From assembly GCF_027497355.1 (NCBI RefSeq), contig NZ_CP114909.1, positions 4,421,001 through 4,485,000 of the forward strand: a stretch of 64,000 bases of DNA, read 5' to 3'. The position numbers and the translations under genes were made by a program. This stretch comes from Micromonospora sp. WMMA1947. GTDB taxonomy: Bacteria > Actinomycetota > Actinomycetes > Mycobacteriales > Micromonosporaceae. Shown in pieces: positions 57,404 to 64,000 of the stretch (its first letter is position 1; every line of letters starts with the position of its first letter). Under the pieces are notes generated by a model. That model searched no databases. It saw nothing but the letters and a program-made list of their open reading frames with translations, and was not told the origin of the DNA.

Positions 57404-58423
57404 TCAGGCCGGCACGGTGTGCGGCCGGGCCTCCGGCTCGGGTTCCGGCGCCGGGGAGTGCCGCTGCGTACGCTGGCGGATCCAGCCGAGCGACACCGCG
57501 CCGAGCAGCGTGACGCCGAGCAGGATGTCGCCCAGCGGCAACGGCATGCCGCGCAGCCGGAAGATGTTCAGCACGATGCTCAGCGAGAGCAGGCTCAGGA
57601 ACGCCGTGATCGGGTTCCCGTGCCCGCCGCCGGCCAGCCGGAACCCGGCGATCAGCAGCGCGCCGTAGACGTACAGTTCGGTGCCCTCGCCGAGGGTGAC
57701 GGCCGAGGCGCCGGTGCGCATCACCTGGATGCAGCCGGCGACCGCCGCGGCGGTGCTGGTCAGCACGAACAGCGCCAGCTGGACCCGGCCGGCCCGGATG
57801 CCGGCGCGGGCGGCGACCACCTCGTCGCCGCCGGTGGCGCGCAGGTGGGTTCCCCAGCGGGACCGGCGGACCAGCGCGCCGCACACCAGGGCGAGCCCCA
57901 GCACCACCAGGACCGGCACCGGCAGCGGCCCGATCGTGGTCTTCAGCGCGGTGCTGAGTTCCGGGGTGTACGCGGCCACCGAGCTGCCGTCGCTGATCAC
58001 CTTCGCCAGGCCGCGGGCGGCGACGAGCATGCCCAGCGTGGCGATCAGTGGCCAGACGCCGAACACCAGCGCGAGGCCGCCGTTCGTGAGTCCGGCCAGC
58101 AGCCCGGTGCCGAGCGCGGCGAGCACGCCGATCTGCCACGAGCCGGAGGCGGTGTAGACGGTGGCGTAGACGACCGCGCCGAGGCCGAGGACCGAGCCGA
58201 CGCTGAGGTCGGCGACGCCGCCGGTCATCGCCAGGCTCGCCGCGAGCAGGACGATCGCCGGGGCGAGCATGTCGCCGAGCATGCTGGAGATGTTGGCGCG
58301 GGTGGCGAAGTCGGGCGCGAAGCTCAGCGCGGCGGTCACGGCGACCACGAACAGCAGCACGCTCGTGGTGGACGGGCGGCTGAGCAGGGTGGCCCATCCG
58401 GGCCGGGTACCCGTTGTCGTCAT
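57404..58423 (-). CDS. Sugar-type (CUT2/RbsC-like) ABC permease 2
   Basis: 339 residues with about ten transmembrane segments and the BPD_transp_2 pattern (LAASLAMTGGVADLSVGSVLGLGAVV; RRSRWGTHLRATGGDEVVAARAGIRAGRVQ). Overlaps the upstream permease by 4 bases (ATGA). CUT2 systems take up monosaccharides but also autoinducer-2 and organic acids; the CoA-enzyme context suggests a non-sugar ligand. Confidence 0.92.
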   Translation of the reverse strand: MTTTGTRPGWATLLSRPSTTSVLLFVVAVTAALSFAPDFATRANISSMLGDMLAPAIVLLAASLAMTGGVADLSVGSVLGLGAVVYATVYTASGSWQIGVLAALGTGLLAGLTNGGLALVFGVWPLIATLGMLVAARGLAKVISDGSSVAAYTPELSTALKTTIGPLPVPVLVVLGLALVCGALVRRSRWGTHLRATGGDEVVAARAGIRAGRVQLALFVLTSTAAAVAGCIQVMRTGASAVTLGEGTELYVYGALLIAGFRLAGGGHGNPITAFLSLLSLSIVLNIFRLRGMPLPLGDILLGVTLLGAVSLGWIRQRTQRHSPAPEPEPEARPHTVPA

Positions 58424-59397
58424 GGGGTGCTCCTGACGCTGTTGACGGCGAGCGCGACCGCGAGCACGACTCCCTCGACGACCGGCTGCCAGCTGGACGA
58501 GACCCCCCAGGTGACGATCGCCGTGGGCAGCGTGTTGAGCAGCAGCAGCGCGACGGCGACGCCGACGAAGCTGCCCCGGCCGCCGGTGAGCGCCATCCCG
58601 CCGAGCAGCAGGATCGAGATCACCCGGAACTCGGTGCCGGGGGTCAGCGTGGACTGGACGATGTCGCCCTGGGACGCGAGGACCAGCCCGGCGAGGCCGG
58701 CGATCAGGCCGCAGAACACCAGCGCGCCGGCCTGGATCCGGTCCGGCCGCAGGCCGCGCACGAGCGCGGCCTGCCGGTTGCCGCCGACCGCGACGAGGTG
58801 CCGGCCCAGGCGGGTCCGGCCGGCCACGAACGCGACGGCGGCGAGCAGCACCAGCATGATCCAGAAGACCCGCGGTACGCCGAACAGGTCGCCGGCGACG
58901 TGCCGGCGCAGGAAGCTGTCGCGCGGGATCGGCACGAACTCGATGAACAGCCGGGTGGTGCCGCTGACCAGGAACATCGTGCCGAGCGTGGCGACGATGG
59001 GGTGGATGCGCACGCGCACGATCAGCGCCGCGTTGACGACGCCGATCAGCGTGCCGAACACCAGCACCGCGACCAGCACCAGGGCGAACGACGCGCCGTC
59101 GGTCAGCAGCTGGGCGGCGATCAGCGCGGCGGCCACCGCCGTCACGCCGACGGACAGGTCGAACTCGGCGCCGCTGAGCATCACCAGGCTGACGCCGACG
59201 ACCAGGATGCCGATGAACGCCATGTTGAAGGCCACGGCGATGACGGTCTGGTGGGACAGGAAGGCCGGCGACTTCACGGCGGTGGCCAGCACCAGCGCCA
59301 CCCAGAGCGCGGCCAGGGCGAGTGTGGCGCCGTGGCGGCGGAGCACGGGAAGACCCGTGCTCCGCCGGACGGCTGCCTGCGGGGCAGACACGGACAT
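58420..59397 (-). CDS. Sugar-type (CUT2/RbsC-like) ABC permease 1
   Basis: 325 residues, ten predicted transmembrane segments. VVGVSLVMLSGAEFDLSVGVTAVAAALIA, HPIVATLGTMFLVSG and GRHLVAVGGNRQAALVRGLRPDRIQ are family landmarks. Two different permeases indicate a heterodimeric channel. ATG 59397 lies 10 bases after the binding-protein stop; the ribosome site is weak, so translation may depend on coupling. Confidence 0.92.
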   Translation of the reverse strand: MSVSAPQAAVRRSTGLPVLRRHGATLALAALWVALVLATAVKSPAFLSHQTVIAVAFNMAFIGILVVGVSLVMLSGAEFDLSVGVTAVAAALIAAQLLTDGASFALVLVAVLVFGTLIGVVNAALIVRVRIHPIVATLGTMFLVSGTTRLFIEFVPIPRDSFLRRHVAGDLFGVPRVFWIMLVLLAAVAFVAGRTRLGRHLVAVGGNRQAALVRGLRPDRIQAGALVFCGLIAGLAGLVLASQGDIVQSTLTPGTEFRVISILLLGGMALTGGRGSFVGVAVALLLLNTLPTAIVTWGVSSSWQPVVEGVVLAVALAVNSVRSTP

Positions 59398-59407
59398 GGT
59401 CAGGTGC

Positions 59408-60514
59408 TCACTTGCCGAGCCCGTACGTCTCGGTACCCGCGGGACAGTACTGCTCGGCGGCAGACTTGGCCGGGGCGTCCTTGGCGTAGAGCGCGTCGAT
59501 CCGCTCCTTGAGCGGCGGGATGGACGACACGGCGTCCTTCGGGAACGCGCAGACCGGGTTGAACAGCGCGTTCGGGTCCTTCGGCGAGTCGACCACGGGG
59601 ATCTTCTCGCCGCCGACCATCCGGTCGAGGATCGTGTAGATCTGCTTGGCGTAGCCCTCGTACCAGAACGCGGTCGAGCCGCCGAGTCCCGGCGTGTCGA
59701 CCCCGAACAGCATGAGATCGGCGCCGAGGCCGTAGCCGTAGATCTCACCGGCGCGGCTGAGCTGCTCCGCGGCGTTGATGGTGCCGATGATCATGTTGTC
59801 GTTGCCGCCGAGCGCGAGGATCTTCTTCGCGTCGGGCTTGGAGACCAGGATGTCGCGGGCGACGCCCTGGGCACCGTCCGGCGTGGTCGGCGAGTTGCGC
59901 CGGGTGATGACGCCGTCGATGTCCGGGCACACCTCCTTGAGTCCCTTGAGGATGCCCTCGGTGCGCAGCAGCGCCACGTCACCGGACTCCTCGTTCTCCA
60001 GCACCGTCACGAGGTCCGGCTTGCAGTCCCACTTCTCCTTCGCGTACGTCCCGCCGGCCCGGCCGGACAGCCGTCCCGACTCGACGTTGTTGATCCCGAA
60101 GAAGTGCGCGCCCGGGTGGGCGATGTCGATCGCGATGACCGGGATCCCGGCCTTGTTGAAGATGTCCATGATCTGCGGCGCGACCTTGCCGTCACCCTGG
60201 AACTCCACCACGTGGGTGACGCCGCGGGAGACCATGGTCTCGGCGTTCGCCACCGCGGTCGGCCCGTCCCGGTCGTTGTTGAGCACGAGAATCTCCCACC
60301 CGCGCTTCTCGGCCTCCTTGCGCATGCCGACGTCGATGGCCCCCAGCACGGGGCTGGCCGGCTCGGCGAAGTTGGCGAACCCGATCCGGACCTCCTTGGC
60401 CTCCATGGCCTTGCCCTCCGTGGGGGCCGCCGGGGCCGCCCCCTCGGTGGAACATGCCGCCGTCATGCCCAGCGCGACGACGAGCGCGGCGCTCGCGAAC
60501 GATCTGCGTCTCAC
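59408..60514 (-). CDS. Sugar-type ABC binding lipoprotein
   Basis: 368 residues. Lipoprotein signal with lipobox GMTAAC near residue 21, then a ribose-binding-like type I fold (VRIGFANFAEPASPVLGAIDVGMRKEAEKRGWEI, GIPVIAIDIAHPGAHFFGINN). The family usually binds sugars. It has several Cys in the mature part (CKPDL, CPDID, CAFPKD, CPAG), unusual for a binding protein. GTG 60514 follows GAAGGGAT. Confidence 0.9.
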   Translation of the reverse strand: MRRRSFASAALVVALGMTAACSTEGAAPAAPTEGKAMEAKEVRIGFANFAEPASPVLGAIDVGMRKEAEKRGWEILVLNNDRDGPTAVANAETMVSRGVTHVVEFQGDGKVAPQIMDIFNKAGIPVIAIDIAHPGAHFFGINNVESGRLSGRAGGTYAKEKWDCKPDLVTVLENEESGDVALLRTEGILKGLKEVCPDIDGVITRRNSPTTPDGAQGVARDILVSKPDAKKILALGGNDNMIIGTINAAEQLSRAGEIYGYGLGADLMLFGVDTPGLGGSTAFWYEGYAKQIYTILDRMVGGEKIPVVDSPKDPNALFNPVCAFPKDAVSSIPPLKERIDALYAKDAPAKSAAEQYCPAGTETYGLGK

Positions 60515-60558
60515 TCTGATCCCTTCTCTCGGGCTTGCTTCGGCCGGTGCGGCCGGTG

Positions 60559-61404
<846 letters not shown>

Positions 61405-61421
61405 GGCGAGAGAGTCAAGCA

Positions 61422-61431
61422 ATGTATGCAA
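61422..61431 (-). promoter_or_regulatory. TTGYRTRCAW element A, before the CUT2 operon
   Basis: Minus-strand TTGCATACAT, 18 bases upstream of ATG 61404 and just downstream of a TTGACA (61436-61441). It resembles GntR/FadR-subfamily operators and matches elements B and C. Confidence 0.45.
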
Positions 61432-61581
61432 TCACTGTCAAGGATTCGCGGCGAGCCAATGGTTCCGGTGCTCGCCGCCGGGTCTCATTCGACCCGACGT
61501 GTCGAGAAAATCGGGAAAACCACGAGGTGGCGACGCCGGTCGTGGCGTGTGCCGACGGCTCGAGTGGACGACGAGGGCATC

Positions 61582-61610
61582 TTGACCGCTCCGATCTGCG
61601 CCCCTATGTT
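61582..61610 (+). promoter_or_regulatory. Promoter of the amidohydrolase operon
   Basis: TTGACC (61582-61587) and TATGTT (61605-61610) with a 17-base spacer. The transcript would start near 61617, about 125 bases before ATG 61741. The remaining 61405-61740 has no gene. Confidence 0.55.
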
Positions 61611-61618
61611 GTGTACAT
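61609..61618 (+). promoter_or_regulatory. TTGYRTRCAW element B, on the amidohydrolase promoter
   Basis: TTGTGTACAT overlaps the -10 box and the expected start point, a position suited to repression. Confidence 0.45.
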
Positions 61619-61740
61619 TCTCGGGCCGATGGTGGCCGCGATCACATACCGCGCACTGCCGCGACGGGCGGCCGGCGCGGTGACCGGCCGCGCCCGTCCA
61701 CCGCTCGTCACGCTCCCGTCGACAGGAGAACGGAGTTGAC

Positions 61741-62850
61741 ATGATCAATGGGATGGTCGTGGTGGACGGTGTCGTCCACGGGTACGACTTCCGGCCCGCG
61801 AACCGGGCGCCGCACTGCTCCCAGGCCGCGTACGACGGCATGGTGAACGCGCTGTACCGCATCGGCCACACCTCGGTCGAGTCGCCGGCGCCCGGCTACC
61901 TGATGACGCGGGACGAGTTCACCGCCGGCTGGACCGCCGAGGAGCTGGCGGACATCGTGTTCGTGGAGAGCGCCGTCGACGTGATGATCTACCACGGCGT
62001 GGAGATCGACGGCTTCTTCGACGGCGGCGCCTCGCCGTACGAGCTGGGCCGCGAGCTGAAGCGGCGGTACCCGGACCGGGTGCTGCTGTTCGCGCCGGTG
62101 GACCCGCTGCGCGGCCCCGCCGAGCTGGACCTGATGCAGCAGCGCGCCGAAGAGGACGACATCGACGGGTTCAAGTTCTATCCGACCAACGGGCTGATCG
62201 ACCCGGAGGTGAACTCCTCGAAGCTGATGCTGCTGGACGACCGCGAGCTGGCGTTCCCCTACCTGCAGAAGGCGCTCGACCTCGGCGTCCGGCACATCGG
62301 CGCGCACAAGGCGGTGCCGGCCGGAGCCGGTCCGCGGGTGCTCAACCACGTCGACGACGTGACCTGCGCGGCGATCGCCTTCCCGGACCTGACGTTCGAG
62401 GTGGTGCACAGCGGCTGGGCGTTCCTGGAGGACTGCGCGCTGCAACTGCGGACGCACCCGAACATCTGGGCGACCATCGAGTCGGTGTCGAACATGATCG
62501 TGCGCAAGCCGCGCCGGTTCGCCGAGATCGTCGGCATGCTCATGATGCACGGCGGCACGGATCGCATCATGTTCGCCACCGGCGTGCCGTCCGCGCACCC
62601 GCAGCCGATCATCGAGGCGCTGACGACGTTCGAGATGCCCCGGGACCTGGTCGAGGGGTGGGGCTTCCCCGAGTTCACCCCGGACGTGCTCGCCAAGCTG
62701 ATGGGCGGCAACGCGCTGCGCCTGCACGGCCTGGACGAGAGCGCGGTGCGCGCGGCGGTGGCGGGTGACGACCTCGCCCGGCGCCGCGAGGACTACCTCG
62801 CGCACGCGCCCCGCCCGTGGGCACTCCACCGGGAACGGCTGGCGGCATGA
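61741..62850 (+). CDS. Amidohydrolase-2 family metal-dependent hydrolase
   Basis: 369 residues of the ACMSD/amidohydrolase_2 type: DGVVHGYDFRPANR (N-terminal metal region), DGFKFYPTNG with the bridging Lys, GAHKAVPAG, EVVHSGWAFLEDCALQL and DRIMFATGVPSAHPQPIIEAL. Members decarboxylate or hydrolyse aromatic and cyclic acids. It diverges from the CUT2/CoA-transferase operon and may act on the same compound. AGGAGAACGG precedes ATG 61741. Confidence 0.87.
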   Translation: MINGMVVVDGVVHGYDFRPANRAPHCSQAAYDGMVNALYRIGHTSVESPAPGYLMTRDEFTAGWTAEELADIVFVESAVDVMIYHGVEIDGFFDGGASPYELGRELKRRYPDRVLLFAPVDPLRGPAELDLMQQRAEEDDIDGFKFYPTNGLIDPEVNSSKLMLLDDRELAFPYLQKALDLGVRHIGAHKAVPAGAGPRVLNHVDDVTCAAIAFPDLTFEVVHSGWAFLEDCALQLRTHPNIWATIESVSNMIVRKPRRFAEIVGMLMMHGGTDRIMFATGVPSAHPQPIIEALTTFEMPRDLVEGWGFPEFTPDVLAKLMGGNALRLHGLDESAVRAAVAGDDLARRREDYLAHAPRPWALHRERLAA

Positions 62851-63224
62851 GCGGCGCGGACCCGGTCGCCGCCGACCTGCGGTCACGCCTGCTGACCGCG
62901 TGCAACACCGTGTACGACCCCTGCGGGCTGGGCGTCGGCCGGCGGGTGGGCATCGTCGACATGGGGCTGGTACGCGACGTGCGGGCGTACCGCGAGCCGG
63001 ACGGCCGGCTGCGGGTGACACTCGACCTGATCACCACCGGTCCGTTCTGCATGTACACGCCGTTCTTCGAGCAGAGCGTGCGCCGGGAGATCGGACGGGT
63101 GGCGCCGGAGGTCGACGACGTCGAGGTCGAGTGGGGCGACAGCACCGACTGGTCCGAGGCGCTGATGACCGAGCACGGCCGCGCGATCCTGCGCATCGGG
63201 CGTTCCGCAGCACCCGTCCGCTGA
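62847..63224 (+). CDS. DUF59/MIP18-family small protein
   Basis: 125 residues. NTVYDPCGLGVGRRVGIVDMGLVRDV, LRVTLDLITTGPFCMYTPFFEQSVRREI match the DUF59 fold of SufT/PaaD-type Fe-S assembly factors; two Cys (about 25 and 68) could bind metal. ATGA overlap with the amidohydrolase gene suggests it helps mature or supports that enzyme. Role inferred from position. Confidence 0.82.
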   Translation: MSGADPVAADLRSRLLTACNTVYDPCGLGVGRRVGIVDMGLVRDVRAYREPDGRLRVTLDLITTGPFCMYTPFFEQSVRREIGRVAPEVDDVEVEWGDSTDWSEALMTEHGRAILRIGRSAAPVR

Positions 63225-63381
63225 CGCGTACCCCGAGAGCTTCACGTCGGAAAAATACAATTTCTCCGCCCGGTCGGGGCGAGCGCGCCTCCCTCGCGGG
63301 CTGGCGAAACGCCCGCCAACAGGGCTTATGTTTCGGCATTGTGAACTATTGACTGTCGATGTTGATCGTGTTGGACTGCGA

Positions 63382-63391
63382 TTGCATGCAA
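63382..63391. promoter_or_regulatory. TTGYRTRCAW element C, before the second binding protein
   Basis: TTGCATGCAA, a perfect 10-bp palindrome, about 104 bases upstream of GTG 63495. The interval 63225-63494 contains no gene; an AT-rich patch near 63320-63360 may hold a promoter. Confidence 0.45.
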
Positions 63392-63494
63392 CCCGAAGCG
63401 CCCGTCACGCGCCGGGTTTGTTTTCGCCCCTCCCTGCGCCGACTCATCGACGTGCTTCTTTTCGACGCCTGCCACCCACCGAGGGAGTAGCACC

Positions 63495-64000
63495 GTGACA
63501 CACACTTTCGGAGCCCGCCGGCTCCGCGCCGCCGCCGCCGCGTTCGGGGTGGCCGCCCTTCTGCTCACCACCGCCGCCTGCGGATCGGGTGAGGACAGCG
63601 CGGCCTCCGACACGCCCGCCGCGGTCAACGACGAGTACACCGAGATGGCCCGCAAGCTGATCGCCGCCGGCACCGGCGGGATGCTCTACTTCGAGGGCAA
63701 GGAAGCCGACATCACCCTCGACAAGATCAAAATCTACGAGGAATGGTCCGGGCCGACGACCTCGGTGAAGCCGCCGGCGAACGGCAAGCTCAACATCATC
63801 GTCTGCAAGATCGGCACCTCCTGCGAGGAGGTCGGCAAGCGGGCCACCGCCATCGCCGAGAAGCTCGGCTGGAGCGCCGAGATCCTGGACGGCCAGGGCA
63901 CCCCGGAGGGCTACCAGAAGGCACTGGCCACCGCCGCCGCCAACAAGCCTACCGCCGTCATCACCGTCGCCATCCCGGAGAACCAGGTCGCCGACGGCAT
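63495..64000 (+). CDS. Second sugar-type ABC binding lipoprotein (C-terminus outside window)
   Basis: The visible 168 residues start at GTG 63495 (GGGAG upstream) with a lipoprotein signal, lipobox LTTAAC near residue 28, a Ser/Asp-rich tether, and the start of a ribose-binding-type fold (LNIIVCKIGTSCEEVGKRATAIAEKLGW, ILDGQGTPEGYQKALATAAANKPTAVI). The gene runs off the window end without a stop. It probably begins a second CUT2 transporter operon next to the first, perhaps for a related compound. Confidence 0.88.
   Translation, partial: MTHTFGARRLRAAAAAFGVAALLLTTAACGSGEDSAASDTPAAVNDEYTEMARKLIAAGTGGMLYFEGKEADITLDKIKIYEEWSGPTTSVKPPANGKLNIIVCKIGTSCEEVGKRATAIAEKLGWSAEILDGQGTPEGYQKALATAAANKPTAVITVAIPENQVADG

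Overview
The window reads as chromosomal DNA of a high-GC actinomycete, most likely Micromonospora or a near relative in the Micromonosporaceae. This rests on a G+C content judged by eye at about 72%, strong third-position GC bias, many GTG starts, chains of 4-base ATGA/GTGA gene overlaps, DmdR/IdeR-type iron boxes and two large AfsR/SARP-type regulators. No rRNA, tRNA or CRISPR array was seen. The only mobile element is one IS110-family insertion sequence.

Layout. 1-4.9 kb: tail of a CbxX/CfqX AAA+ ATPase, a YbaB/EbfC protein, a LuxR-type regulator and an 823-residue protein ending in what looks like an inactivated ADP-ribosyltransferase fold. 5-14.2 kb: a copper-storage-like Cys-rich protein, a small membrane protein, two tandem SARP/STAND regulators, a secreted CBM2-tagged esterase and an acyl-CoA oxidase-like enzyme. 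14.3-19.4 kb: an iron-box-preceded heterodimeric ABC exporter with one consensus and one dead ATP site, followed by a nucleotidyltransferase-like/methyltransferase fusion. 19.5-24.6 kb: a compact minus-strand operon (cupin, MetRS-like enzyme, DAO-type flavoenzyme, lysine/ornithine N-hydroxylase, small conserved protein, LysE exporter). It has the gene content of the N-N bond-forming hydrazine (hydrazinoacetate) pathway, but with the cupin and MetRS-like modules on separate genes. A divergent XRE/NB-ARC regulator adjoins it. 25.9-29.4 kb: a PPOX-family protein, the IS110 element, and two small metal-related genes (DUF2470 and DUF1540 types) near iron boxes.

29.7-42.2 kb: a VanZ-like protein, a large secreted PIG-L deacetylase, then a plus-strand group made of a ROK repressor, an Fe/phosphonate-type ABC importer (lipoprotein, ATPase, fused permease), a creatininase-family hydrolase, an argininosuccinate-lyase-like enzyme and a ROK kinase. 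It looks like a complete uptake-and-cleavage pathway for an unknown small molecule.

42.3-64 kb: a large catabolic island. Eleven minus-strand genes (54014 down to 42313), each touching or overlapping the next, encode a CoA ligase, two acyl-CoA dehydrogenases, a crotonase, an SDR, a 3-hydroxyacyl-CoA dehydrogenase, a thiolase, a two-subunit CoA transferase of the GctAB/IpdAB type, a cyclase-family hydrolase and a TetR regulator. Two plus-strand crotonase genes diverge from it across a region with two matching palindromes that are good TetR operator candidates. Next to it a sugar-type (CUT2) ABC transporter is transcribed together with a CaiB-family CoA transferase and a GlcG/HbpS-like protein. 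An amidohydrolase and a DUF59 protein diverge from that, and the window ends inside a second sugar-type binding lipoprotein. Together these look like import, CoA activation and beta-oxidation (possibly with ring opening) of a cyclic or branched acid. A shared TTGYRTRCAW-like motif before three of the transcription units suggests a common regulator encoded outside the window.
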